The position numbers and the translations under genes were made by a program. The notes below the pieces were generated by a model. It had not been told where the DNA came from. It saw only the letters and a program-made list of their open reading frames with translations, and did not search any database. Of a DNA stretch of 64,000 nt, positions 16,553 through 25,219 are shown one piece after another. The stretch is from JAGQRJ01 sp041402045 (lineage in GTDB: Bacteria > Planctomycetota > J058): the NCBI GenBank assembly GCA_041402045.1, contig JAWKSZ010000005.1, forward strand, positions 1-64,000. Direction: 5' to 3'. Positions within the stretch are counted from its first letter, which is position 1; each line of letters begins with the position of its first letter.

Positions 16553-17443
16553 TCAGATCACGGTGAGCGTGCTCTTGTCGACCTTCTCTTCGCCGTCGTG
16601 GAACTTCACCTTGGCCTTGGGGAAGCCGTCCTTGACGAACAGGACCTCGCCCTCGCCGTAGTGCGGGTGCCGGACGCGGGCGCCGATCCCGAGCTCGCCT
16701 GGGGCGAGGGCCTTGACCTTGACCACGCCGCCGCGCTTGCCGCCGGGGCGCGCGGCGCCGGTGCGCGGCGCGGAGCGCGAGCGCGAGCGCTTGGGGGTGG
16801 GGTCGGCCACCGGCGCGCGGTGGCGGCTGCGCCAGGTCTTGCCGGAGACGACCGCCTTGCTCGCGGTGGGCGTCTTCTTCGGCAGGCGGGAGAGCAGCTC
16901 CGCCACCTCGCTCGGGGCCTCGGGGAGCTCGTCCGTGGGCTCGAGGAGCACCACGAAGTCCGGCGGGGCGTCGGCGGTGGGCTCGTTCTCCTCGGTCCAG
17001 AAGCGGTCGTCGGGGCGCCAGTCGAGGGTGTGCACGCGCACGACGTAGTTCCCCGCCTCGACGGGGTAGAGGTCGCCGCCGTCCTCGATCCGGTGCAGGC
17101 GCTCGCCGAAGCCGTCGCCGGGCAGGCGCTCCAGGGGGCCGACGAAGACCTCCTTGCCGATCACCACCAGGGGCGCCGGCTCCGACGCGCCCTGGTCGAA
17201 CTCCTGCTCGAGCTCGGTCAGCGCGTCGCCCAGGCGCACCTTGAACGAGTGCGTCCCGCGGCGGGTGCCGAGCGGCCACACCGCGTAGCGCCCGGCCTTG
17301 CGCTCGGGGGTCGCCAGCGGCTTCTCCTCGTACCAGCTGCGCGCGGTCTTGACCTTGTTCTGCAGCTGCTCGGGGTCGTAGGCGACCACGTAGCCGGCGG
17401 CGGTCGCGAGGCTCGCGAGGTGTTGCGTGTCGTGCTGGCTCAC
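16553..17443 (-). CDS. Hypothetical protein with C-terminal Tudor-like domain
   Basis: 296 residues from GTG at 17443, overlapping the upstream stop by GTGA. The last ~45 residues ('GARVRHPHYGEGEVLFVKDG', then 'KAKVKFHDGEEKVDKSTL') match the small SH3/Tudor-like module found at the C-terminus of UvrD/PcrA helicases, where it contacts partners such as RNA polymerase. Before it lies an Arg/Ser-rich linker ('KRSRSRSAPR'). The N-terminal 180 residues are soluble and unrecognised. It may bind nucleic acid or polymerase. It is the last gene of a three-gene overlapping operon. Confidence 0.65.
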   Translation of the reverse strand: MSQHDTQHLASLATAAGYVVAYDPEQLQNKVKTARSWYEEKPLATPERKAGRYAVWPLGTRRGTHSFKVRLGDALTELEQEFDQGASEPAPLVVIGKEVFVGPLERLPGDGFGERLHRIEDGGDLYPVEAGNYVVRVHTLDWRPDDRFWTEENEPTADAPPDFVVLLEPTDELPEAPSEVAELLSRLPKKTPTASKAVVSGKTWRSRHRAPVADPTPKRSRSRSAPRTGAARPGGKRGGVVKVKALAPGELGIGARVRHPHYGEGEVLFVKDGFPKAKVKFHDGEEKVDKSTLTVI

Positions 17444-18063
17444 TGACGTCCCTCCTCGGGGTCGGCAGGGGGCGGCCCGTCCTCGCCCGCCACGTAGGCC
17501 GGCTCGGGGACCACCGAGTGCAAGAACTTGACGTGGATCCCCCCGTTGGCGAAGCGGATCACCACGGGGATCGCCAGGCGTCGGGTCCCGGCGGGGACCT
17601 CTGCGCGGGGCAGCTTACCCAATAAACGCACGGCCCCGTCGGGGTCGGGCTCGAGGGCGAGGGCCACGAGCAGCGGCTCGCCGGGCGGGAGCTCGCCGCG
17701 CAGCTCGTAGGCGACCTGGGCCTCGGGGGCGAGGGCGTAGATCGCGAGGCCCGCGCCGGCCACCGGGTGCGAGCCCGGGAGCCCGAACGCGCCGACGGCG
17801 ACGAGCACCGCGGCCTCGGTGCCGGTGGGCACGATCGTGACGTCGGCGGCCTGGGTCCCGCCGCCGTCCTCGGCGGCGGCGTCGAGGTGGCCGTCGCGCA
17901 CGGGCTCGGGGCGCAGGCGGGCCTCGGCCCCGATCAGCTCCTCGAAGGGCGCGAGCCCGAGCTCGCGGGCGGTGCGCAGGTCGGCGGCGCAGCCGCTCAG
18001 CGCCAGCGCGGCGGCGAGGAGGGGCAGGCCGCGGCCTGCCAGGCTGCGGCGGAGCGCGGTCAT
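17440..18063 (-). CDS. Hypothetical lipoprotein, 207 aa
   Basis: ATG at 18063 with ATGA overlap on the upstream stop. The signal 'GLPLLAAALALSGC' ends in a lipobox cysteine, so it is likely lipid-anchored. The rest is strand-rich ('ADVTIVPTGTEAAVLVAVGA', 'AQVAYELRGELPPGEPLLVAL') and ends in a Pro/Glu tail. I do not recognise the domain. Being flanked by a DUF2203-like gene and a Tudor-domain gene in one overlapping operon gives no clear functional link. Confidence 0.65.
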   Translation of the reverse strand: MTALRRSLAGRGLPLLAAALALSGCAADLRTARELGLAPFEELIGAEARLRPEPVRDGHLDAAAEDGGGTQAADVTIVPTGTEAAVLVAVGAFGLPGSHPVAGAGLAIYALAPEAQVAYELRGELPPGEPLLVALALEPDPDGAVRLLGKLPRAEVPAGTRRLAIPVVIRFANGGIHVKFLHSVVPEPAYVAGEDGPPPADPEEGRQ

Positions 18064-18455
18064 TCGGTCGCCAGGAGCTCCGCGGGGATCCGCTTGCGGC
18101 CGGCGAACCCTGCCCGGGGGTCGTGGTAGTAGAGCAGCTCCTCTTCGTCGCTGCGCCAGCAGAGGTGCACGAGCTGGTCCTCGATCACCGCGGGGAAGTC
18201 GACGAGCCCCAGCGAGAAGTCGGGGGAGCGGAACGAGCAGCCGATCTGGTCCAACTCGCGGAAGAAGCCCTCGAGCTCGCGCACGACCTCTTCGGCGCGG
18301 CGGCGCTCGCCGGAGTCGAGGTCGAGCTCGCCCTCGCGCTCTTGCTCCCAGAGCGCGCGGAGCTCGCGGCCGACGTCGAGGATGTCCTCGACGATCTTGC
18401 GCACGAGGGGGAGGGTGCGATTCGCTTCTTGAGGGGTAAAGACGCGCCGAGCCAC
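18060..18455 (-). CDS. DUF2203 family protein
   Basis: 131 residues from GTG at 18455, with a GAGGAG ribosome site five bases upstream. The sequence follows the DUF2203 pattern: 'FTPQEANRTLPLVRKIVEDI', a helical middle, then 'GFFRELDQIGCSFRSPDFSL', 'GLVDFPA', 'VHLCWRSDEEELLYYHDP' and 'GFAGRKRIP'. The length fits. Function of the family is unknown; it is widespread and cytoplasmic. It heads the operon with the lipoprotein and Tudor-domain genes. Confidence 0.85.
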   Translation of the reverse strand: MARRVFTPQEANRTLPLVRKIVEDILDVGRELRALWEQEREGELDLDSGERRRAEEVVRELEGFFRELDQIGCSFRSPDFSLGLVDFPAVIEDQLVHLCWRSDEEELLYYHDPRAGFAGRKRIPAELLATE

Positions 18456-18587
18456 GGGCTCCTCGGAGGGTTTGATGGAGCCTAGCCGAAGCGCTGTGAA
18501 GACACAATCGGGGAGGGGAAACCCCACCTCCGGGCGCCGCGAGGGATACACTGAGCGGCGCGCGCGAGCGAGGGAGAGGAATCCGGC

Positions 18588-18959
18588 ATGCGGGCCACGA
18601 TCACCACGGCGATCCTGCTGGGCTGTCTGCTCGCGCTCTGCGGCTGCGGCGGCGGCCCGTCCTACGCGGGCGGCCCCACCGAGGAAGAGCCCCACGCGCT
18701 GATCGTCACCGGCGAAGACGTGAGCGTGTGGAAGATCGACGGCTGGGACACCTACACCCGCCAGGGCGCGCTCTACGTCGAGCCCGGGACGCGGAGCCTG
18801 TGGCTGCGGGTGGCGAACCCGATCGAGTTCGAGGGCGAGGCGCACCGCTGGGAGAAGGCCTACAAGGTCCGGGTCGAGGCCGGGCGGGCCTACACGATCT
18901 ACCGCGGGGAGAGCGACTTCCCCCCCTGGCCGGTCGTGTTCGAGGACTACCGCCGGTAA
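18588..18959 (+). CDS. Small lipoprotein, 123 aa
   Basis: ATG at 18588 with GGGAGAGGA upstream as ribosome site. A signal peptide with 'LLALCGC' is a good lipobox. The mature part is a compact beta-rich domain ('SVWKIDGWDTY', 'LYVEPGTRSLWLRVANPIEF', 'VRVEAGRAYTIYRGES'), which resembles small PEGA-like envelope modules that display a value 'as a string of strands', but I cannot assign it. The next gene, the double pseudokinase, has its own -10-like motif. Confidence 0.7.
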   Translation: MRATITTAILLGCLLALCGCGGGPSYAGGPTEEEPHALIVTGEDVSVWKIDGWDTYTRQGALYVEPGTRSLWLRVANPIEFEGEAHRWEKAYKVRVEAGRAYTIYRGESDFPPWPVVFEDYRR

Positions 18960-19020
18960 CGCGAACGACCCCAGCCGCGCCCAGGCGCGCCGCCTCGGAA
19001 ATCCCCGTATAGTCGTCGGC

Positions 19021-21246
19021 GTGGGTGGCGCGGACTACAGCCTGCCTGACTTCGAGGCCCTCGACGTGCTCGGCGAGTCGTCGACGGGCGCGCTGGTACG
19101 CGCGCGGGAGCTCAAGACCGGGCGCGCGTGCGTGCTGCGCCTGGGCAAGGACCTCGACCGCCTGGAGCCGGCGCGCCAAGCGCGCTTCGCGCGAGAGGCC
19201 CCCAAGCTCCAGGCCCTGAAGCACCCCAACGTCGCCGAGCACCTCGCGGTCGGCGCCCACGACGGCCAGGCCTGGGTGGCGGAGGAGCTGATCGACGGCC
19301 CGACCCTGGAGGCGGTGCTCAAGGGGCTGCGCGAGCCGCTGGGGGTCGAGGCCGTGCTCGCCCTGGGGCAGCAGGTGGCGGAGGCCCTGGTCGCGCTGGA
19401 GGCGGCGGACGTCACGCACCTCGACCTCTCCCCCGAGACCCTGCGGGTCACCCGCGACGGGACGATCAAGCTCTGCGGGTTCGGGCTCGGGTTCGAGGGC
19501 AGCCTCAGCGGGCGCCTGCGCGGGGGCTCGGTCTCGGTGAGCCGCGTCGACTACTTGAGCCCCGAGGCGATCGAGGACGCGAGCCAGCTCAGCTGCAAGG
19601 CCGACCTCTACAGCCTGGGCGCCGTGCTCTACCGCGCGCTGGGCGACCGCGCGCCCTTCGGCGACCTCGAGCTCTCGAGCCGGCTCTACGCGATCGTGCA
19701 CGAGCGCCCGCGCCCGCTGTCGGACGTGGACGGGCTGCCGCCCGAGGCGATCGAGCTCGTGGAGCGCTTCATGGAGCGCGACCCCGACGACCGCCCCCTG
19801 GCGGTCGACGCCCTGGCCTGGGTCGAGCGCGCGGCCACCGAGTGCGGGGTCAGCGGCGGGGCGGGCTGGGAGCGCGAGGCGCTGGTCGACGCGCTGGAGC
19901 GGCTGAAGCCCGAGACCACGCGGCACAAGGTCGCCGAGAGCGGGCTCCTGGTCAGCCTGCGCGGCACCGACCGCACGGTGGAGAAGGTCCTGGGCCCCGG
20001 GGAGCACTTCGAGATCGGGCGCTCCCCCGACGTCGACGTGACCCTCCGCGCGCGCTCGGTCTCGCGGCGCCACGTGCGGATCGTGAACTCGGAGCACGGC
20101 CTCGCCGCCAAGGACATGGGCAGCAGCAACGGGACCGCGGTCAACGGCAAGCGCGTGCGCGCTCAGCGCGCGCGGCTGATCAAGACCGGCGACATGCTGC
20201 GGGTGGGCGAGCGCAACTTCGAGGTGCACGTCACGCCCCTGGCCGAGCTCAAGCGCGAGACCGCGCGCTGCCAGCTCTGCGCCAGCGAGCTCAGCCTGTT
20301 CGACATTCGCCGCGAGCGCGCGCGCTGCCCCGTCGACTGGGGCGCGAGCGAGGCCCGCTTGCGCGGGACGCTGGAGGAGCGCGGGTTCAGCGTCGAGCGC
20401 AAGCTGCCGATCCTGGGCTTCTTCCAGCGCTACGAGGTGCTCGACCCCGACGGCCACCGCTGGCGGATCGGCGCCGCGGAGCTCGGCCAGCAGGCGGCGC
20501 GCGAGCTGCGCGAGGCGAGCGCGGTGGCCCTCGAGCTCTCGCACCCGGCGCTGCTCGCGGTGACGAGCCTCGACGTGCACCGCGGGACGCTGGTCGTGGT
20601 CAGCGACGGGCGCGAGGGCCTGACCCTGGCCGAGCGCGTGGCCCAGCAGGGCCCGCTCAACGCCGCCGACGTGGTCCGCCTGGGCGTGCGCCTGGCGGAC
20701 GCCTTGAGCTTCGTGGCCCGCACGGGGGTGCCCCACGCCCTGGTGCGCCCGGAGCTGGTGCTCCTGGGGGCGACCCCCGAGGAGGCCTGCCTCATGGACG
20801 TGGGCCTGGCCGCGGAGCTCGTGGACGCCGAGCGCGCCCGGCGCTGCCTGGCGCAGAAGCAGCCCTGCTACGAGGCCCCCGAGCTGCGCTCGGCGGCGGC
20901 CACCGACGCCGCGGAGCTGGTCTACGCCCTGGGCGCGACCCTGAGCTTCGCGCTCACCGGGAGCCCGGTGGCCGAGGTCCGCCGCGGCAAGCGCTTCGAC
21001 TACCTCCCGCTGACCCTGATCGAGTGGATCCCGCCCCGGCTGGCGGAGCTCCTGGCCCAGGCCACGGCCCCCGACCGCGCCCAGCGCCTGGGGACCCTCG
21101 AGGCGCTGGCCGCCCCGCTGCGCGAGCTCCTGGGCAAGGACCCGAGCGCGCTGGACTCGGCCAGCGACGACGACCTCGAGCCCTTCGAGAACACCATGAG
21201 CTTCGACACCGAGGAGATCGACCCCGACCTCTTCCGCCAGCGGTAG
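19021..21246 (+). CDS. Double pseudokinase with central FHA domain and Cys motif
   Basis: 741 residues, GTG at 19021; TATAGT at 19008-19013 and no ribosome site suggest a leaderless mRNA. Residues about 10-270 are a kinase fold with degraded motifs: Lys is replaced ('ACVLRLG'), HRD is 'HLDLSPET', DFG is 'CGFG'. Residues 318-405 are an FHA domain with GRS (333-335) and SSNGT (368-372), which bind phosphothreonine. C417, C420 and C436 form a possible zinc site. Residues about 465-715 are a second kinase-like fold in which HRD is 'HALVRP' although 'MDVGLA' keeps the DFG Asp. No membrane segment. It is probably a cytoplasmic phospho-signal scaffold. Confidence 0.8.
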   Translation: MGGADYSLPDFEALDVLGESSTGALVRARELKTGRACVLRLGKDLDRLEPARQARFAREAPKLQALKHPNVAEHLAVGAHDGQAWVAEELIDGPTLEAVLKGLREPLGVEAVLALGQQVAEALVALEAADVTHLDLSPETLRVTRDGTIKLCGFGLGFEGSLSGRLRGGSVSVSRVDYLSPEAIEDASQLSCKADLYSLGAVLYRALGDRAPFGDLELSSRLYAIVHERPRPLSDVDGLPPEAIELVERFMERDPDDRPLAVDALAWVERAATECGVSGGAGWEREALVDALERLKPETTRHKVAESGLLVSLRGTDRTVEKVLGPGEHFEIGRSPDVDVTLRARSVSRRHVRIVNSEHGLAAKDMGSSNGTAVNGKRVRAQRARLIKTGDMLRVGERNFEVHVTPLAELKRETARCQLCASELSLFDIRRERARCPVDWGASEARLRGTLEERGFSVERKLPILGFFQRYEVLDPDGHRWRIGAAELGQQAARELREASAVALELSHPALLAVTSLDVHRGTLVVVSDGREGLTLAERVAQQGPLNAADVVRLGVRLADALSFVARTGVPHALVRPELVLLGATPEEACLMDVGLAAELVDAERARRCLAQKQPCYEAPELRSAAATDAAELVYALGATLSFALTGSPVAEVRRGKRFDYLPLTLIEWIPPRLAELLAQATAPDRAQRLGTLEALAAPLRELLGKDPSALDSASDDDLEPFENTMSFDTEEIDPDLFRQR

Positions 21247-21303
21247 GCGCGGGGGTTGCGCGGTCCTGCGTGAAGCTCCGCCCGAACGCGGGCGTGCCGC
21301 CCG

Positions 21304-21780
21304 TCCCTCCGAGAGCTGAGGACGTTACGGAGCAGCTGTCCTACCCGTGGGTGGGGGAGCGGCCGGCCGGGGAAAACCGCGAACGCAGCCGAAGCGAGCG
21401 GAGCCGGTTCGCCGCCTCCTCCCGCACTCGGGGTAGGGAGCAGCTTGCTCCCGGTGTCAGCCGTCCACTCTCGGAGGGTGGGGGTCGGGGAGGCTTCCCG
21501 ATCGAGGGCGCTACGAACGCCCTCCCTCCGAGAGCTGGAGGGACGTTCATACCGGGAGCGAGCGCCCTCCTGGTGCGACCGTGTTGCGGGGAAAGGAGAC
21601 GAACCCCGAGAACGCGCTGTGAGCAGCTGGTTCGCCGCCTCCCGCACTCGGGTAGAGCAGCTTGCGTCCTGTCAGCCGTCCACCCTCCGGAGGGTGGTCG
21701 CCGGGGAGGCTTCGCGAGGCTTCGAGGGCGCGCCGAACGCCCTCCTCCGAGAGCTAGAGGGACGTTCATACCGGGAGCAG
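21304..21780. repeat. Imperfect tandem repeat in a 600-base gap
   Basis: Between the pseudokinase and the convergent barrel gene, a unit of about 150 bases occurs twice (21406-21560 and 21629-21780). Both begin GGTTCGCCGCCTCC and end GACGTTCATACCGGGAGC. A partial third copy of the tail is at 21304-21350. No gene is seen in 21247-21860. The copies differ by small indels, which argues against a coding role. Confidence 0.7.
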
Positions 21781-21860
21781 CGAGCTGCTCCCCTACCCGC
21801 GAGTGCGGGGAGCGGGCCGGTGTGGCGGGGAATGGCAGGGGCAGGGGCAGGGCGCCTAGC

Positions 21861-23321
21861 CTAGAACAGGTAGCTGGCGCCGAGGTGGAAGAACCACTGC
21901 TTGGAGCTGTAGTAGCTCTGGCTGGCGGTGAGGCCCGGGTCGCGGCGGCCGCGGCCGCTGGTGTGGAAGCCGTGCTCGATCGCGGCGTTGAGCTCGAGGT
22001 CGCCGATCCAGTAGCCGGCGCCGAAGGAGACCATGTTCCCGGTGAACCCGGTGGTGGGCACGCCGCCCTGGGTGTGGGCGTTCACGGGGTTGCGCTGGAT
22101 CACGCCGCCCAGGCGCAGGGTCAGGTCCTCGGTCGCGGCCACGGCGGTGTAGGCCGAGAAGGTCCACACGTTGCGCCAGCGGTTCTTGCTCACCGAGTCG
22201 AGGGACGTGCTCCCGATCACGAAGTTGAGGTCGGTGTTGGAGCCGTTCTTGAGCGAGACGATGTTCTTGCGGAAGGCGCGGTGCCACTCGGTCCAGGCGA
22301 TCTCGGCGCCGATCAGGACCCGGTCGTGGGGGCGCAGGACCATGCTCATGCGGATCTGGCGCGGCACGCGCAGGCCCTTGAGCTCCACGTCGTACTCGGC
22401 GACGAAGCCGTTGTTGCCGCCGTCGGGCAGGGTGGAGAGGAACAGGTCGCGGATCACCGGGTCGAGCCCGGACAGCGCCGAGGCGAAGGTCGCGCTGGCG
22501 TCGATCGTGGCGTCGCCCTCGAACCCCAGCGGGTCCCAGCTCCGCGGGCGGTAGCTCAGCCCGAGGGCGAACTGGTCGGTGGGGCGCAGCGAGAGCGAGA
22601 GGATCCCGCTGAACTGGACCGAGGTCAGGTCGGTGGTGAACAGGGTCGTGGGGTCGGTGGCCCCGTCGCTGGCGAACAGGTTGAGGAAGTCCGCGTAGGT
22701 CGGGTTCCCCGGCAGGGCCACCCCGTTGATCGTGGGGCTGCCGTTGAGCGGGGTGTCGCCGCCGCCCACGAGGCTCGTGGTGTCGACGGCGGAGTAGATC
22801 GCGTGCAGCCCCAGGCCGAAGGCCAGCCACTTGTTGGGGCGGTAGGTCATGTTGAAGGCGCCGGCGATGAACGTGATCGCGCTCTTGAGCTCCACCGTCT
22901 GGGGGAACGTGGTGTAGCGCACGTCGTTGCTGGCGGAGCCGCCGGCCATGTCGGGGTAGATCCCGAAGCCGAAGGTGAAGCGCTCGAGCGCGCCCAAGGA
23001 CGGCGTCGGCGGCTCGTCGTTGCCGTCGTAGGGCACCCGCCCGGGGGCGAACACCATGCCGAAGTTCCCGCCGGGGGAGAACGAGTCACCCTCGAAGTCG
23101 TTGAGCGGGTTGCGCATGACCCGGGTGCCCTGGAAGGCGAACACGTGCAGGTCGACGCGGTGGTCGAGGTTCCAGGCGATCCCCGACGGCATGCGGAACA
23201 TGCTGAAGCCGTCGCCGCCGGCGGGGAGGCTCACCGGGCCCTTGGGGCCCACGAGCAGCGGGATCGGGCCGTTGCTGGCCTGGGCGACCTGGACGCAGAG
23301 CAAGCACGCCGTCGCGAGCAT
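21861..23321 (-). CDS. FadL/OmpP1-like outer membrane transporter
   Basis: 486 residues from ATG at 23321. After a short signal peptide ('ATACLLCVQVAQA') the sequence alternates strands to a C-terminal phenylalanine, as expected for an outer-membrane barrel. FadL-like traits are an N-terminal hatch region with 'SGIAWNLDHRVDL', strands such as 'WLAFGLGLHAIYS' and 'QFALGLSYRPRS', and 'DRVLIGAEIAWTEW'. FadL-family proteins admit hydrophobic molecules. The n-region of the signal is poor in basic residues; a rare CTG 45 bases upstream would add 'RLRRPLRR'. It lies 41 bases after the TULIP-like lipoprotein gene, so the two likely form an operon. Confidence 0.75.
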   Translation of the reverse strand: MLATACLLCVQVAQASNGPIPLLVGPKGPVSLPAGGDGFSMFRMPSGIAWNLDHRVDLHVFAFQGTRVMRNPLNDFEGDSFSPGGNFGMVFAPGRVPYDGNDEPPTPSLGALERFTFGFGIYPDMAGGSASNDVRYTTFPQTVELKSAITFIAGAFNMTYRPNKWLAFGLGLHAIYSAVDTTSLVGGGDTPLNGSPTINGVALPGNPTYADFLNLFASDGATDPTTLFTTDLTSVQFSGILSLSLRPTDQFALGLSYRPRSWDPLGFEGDATIDASATFASALSGLDPVIRDLFLSTLPDGGNNGFVAEYDVELKGLRVPRQIRMSMVLRPHDRVLIGAEIAWTEWHRAFRKNIVSLKNGSNTDLNFVIGSTSLDSVSKNRWRNVWTFSAYTAVAATEDLTLRLGGVIQRNPVNAHTQGGVPTTGFTGNMVSFGAGYWIGDLELNAAIEHGFHTSGRGRRDPGLTASQSYYSSKQWFFHLGASYLF

Positions 23322-23362
23322 GCTCGCGCGGCGGAGCGGACGTCGCAGGCGGTCGACGGGGG

Positions 23363-25219
23363 TCAGAGATCTCCGCGCACGGTCAGGCGGTTCTCGCCGA
23401 GCTCGACCGAGGTGTTGGAGAGCTGGAGCCCGTAGGGCAGCCCCGGGATCTTGATCGGGGCGATCGTGAGCGAGTAGCGCTGGAGGAGCCAAGGCGCGAG
23501 CTGGGCGAACAGGTCCTCGATCTGCTGGTCGGGCATGTCGATCACCGGCTCGGCGACCACGTCGGTGGTCAGCTCGTTCAGCGCGACCTGGGCGTGGAAG
23601 GCGTCGGCGCGCACGTCGAAGTCGAGGTCGAGGTCGAAGGCGGCGCGGATCACGACCAGCTCCACCCGGGGCCCGCCGTCCATGTAGTCCAGCGAGACCT
23701 TGACCTCGGTCTCACCGAGCTGGAGCTGCACGCCCTGGTCGGTGACCTGGAGCACGCCCGGGGTCTGGCAGGCGAGCTCGATCACGATCGGGGTGGCCGG
23801 GTCCGGGGCCAGGGCCCGCACCTCGGGGAAGAACGGGTAGAGGATGTTCGCGTTGAGGTGCACGCCGCCGGTCTGGGGCTGGGTCCCGTCGAGGGTGTAG
23901 CCCAGGGCGGTCGAGTTCCAGAAGGCGAAGAACGCGTCGTTGAGCGCGCGCTCGCTGATCGTCGCCGTGAACATGTGCGGGCTCTGGACCGTGTCCGAGA
24001 TCGCGGGCACGCCGCCCAGCCAGCGCAGGCGAGCGGGGTGGGCGCGGGTCGGGAGCGGGTCGAGCAGCGCGTCGGCGCGCAGCGCGAGGGAGCCGCCCTG
24101 GGCGCGGGCCTGGGCGATCCGCAGGTCGAGGGACGCGCCCTTGGCGACCTGGGCCGGGTCGATCGTGAAGGTCAGCGGCAGCGGCTGGCCGAAGCCGGTC
24201 AGCGCGGTGCCCAGCAGGTCGTCCACGGTGTCGAGCAGCAGGTCCTCGAGGACCTCCTCGACCTTGTTGCGGATCGTGCCGCGCACGAGGCTCAGCGCGC
24301 CGTTGAGCAGCCCCGAGGAGGTCACGGTGCGGAACCCGGTGAGGGTCACCTGCGCGGTGTTGATCTCGAGGCCCAGCGCGCGCCCGCGAGCGGCCTGGGA
24401 GGCGTCGGTCGCGGTGGCGACCACGACCAGGCGGTCGGCGGTGATCTTGACCGGACCCGGCGCGACGCCGATCGCGTCCACGATCGTGTCCAGGACCACG
24501 TTGTTCGCCGAGATCGTGGCGGTGATCCCGTCGACGGCGGGCACGAGGTCGAGGGCCAGCGGGTCATGGGCGAGCCCAGTGGCGGTGACCTTGAGCGCGG
24601 TGGTGTCGAGGAGCTGCGGGTTCGGCGCGATCAGGGCGAACAGGTCGAGCTGCAGCGCCTGGGCCTCGGCGACCTGGGCGATCCGGTCGAGCCCCGGCTG
24701 GGTGACCAGGGCGTAGAGCGCGTCGGGGGAGGCGTTGGTGTCGGGCTCGAAGCTGCCCTGGGTCACGCTGAAGGTCGAGCGGCTGAGGTTGCCCAGGCCG
24801 TCGGTGGCCTCGACGTGGATCAGGTTGAAGCCCGCGGCCAGGGGCGCGGTCGCCGCCCAGACGTTGCCGGCGGTCCCGCTGGGCTGGGCGGCGACGCCCT
24901 CCACGGTCACGCTCGCCACGCCGTCGGGGTCGTCGCACTGGACCTGCACGCCGAGGCTGAGCTGGTCGGTGGTCGCGCCGCGGGTGGGGGAGAGCAGGGT
25001 GATCTCGGGGCCCACGGTGGTGGGGTCGATGCTCGAGGCGGGGGCGGTTCCCCGGGGGAACGGGCCTTGGGGCACGTAGGGCGGGGCCGAGGTCACCGCG
25101 GCCGCGGCCGTGCTCTGGACGGGCGCCGGGTTCGACTGATTGTTGCAGCCGCAACAGATCAGGGCCGTGGCGACGGCTCCGAGGCTGGCGAGGACGAGGA
25201 TGAGGGCAGAGCGGTGCAT
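23363..25219 (-). CDS. Large lipoprotein with Ig-like and possible TULIP domain
   Basis: 618 residues, ATG at 25219. Lipobox 'LICCGC' at the end of the signal. Residues about 70-155 are an Ig-like domain ('PEITLLSPTRGATT', 'FNLIHVEATDGLGNLS'). The remainder has repeated strand-helix patterns. The last ~220 residues ('LNDAFFAFWNSTALGYTLDG', 'LYPFFPEVRAL', 'LAPWLLQRYSLTIAPIKIPG', 'LQLSNTSVELGENRL') follow the order of the BPI/LBP C-terminal barrel, a lipid-binding TULIP fold; this is by memory of pattern only. Paired with the FadL-like barrel it may ferry lipids across the periplasm. Confidence 0.65.
   Translation of the reverse strand: MHRSALILVLASLGAVATALICCGCNNQSNPAPVQSTAAAAVTSAPPYVPQGPFPRGTAPASSIDPTTVGPEITLLSPTRGATTDQLSLGVQVQCDDPDGVASVTVEGVAAQPSGTAGNVWAATAPLAAGFNLIHVEATDGLGNLSRSTFSVTQGSFEPDTNASPDALYALVTQPGLDRIAQVAEAQALQLDLFALIAPNPQLLDTTALKVTATGLAHDPLALDLVPAVDGITATISANNVVLDTIVDAIGVAPGPVKITADRLVVVATATDASQAARGRALGLEINTAQVTLTGFRTVTSSGLLNGALSLVRGTIRNKVEEVLEDLLLDTVDDLLGTALTGFGQPLPLTFTIDPAQVAKGASLDLRIAQARAQGGSLALRADALLDPLPTRAHPARLRWLGGVPAISDTVQSPHMFTATISERALNDAFFAFWNSTALGYTLDGTQPQTGGVHLNANILYPFFPEVRALAPDPATPIVIELACQTPGVLQVTDQGVQLQLGETEVKVSLDYMDGGPRVELVVIRAAFDLDLDFDVRADAFHAQVALNELTTDVVAEPVIDMPDQQIEDLFAQLAPWLLQRYSLTIAPIKIPGLPYGLQLSNTSVELGENRLTVRGDL

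Noticed and set aside
19128..23435. 1435-residue plus-strand open frame
   Set aside because: Shadow of the pseudokinase gene in another frame and of the barrel gene; Arg/Gly/Pro-rich with no domain sense.
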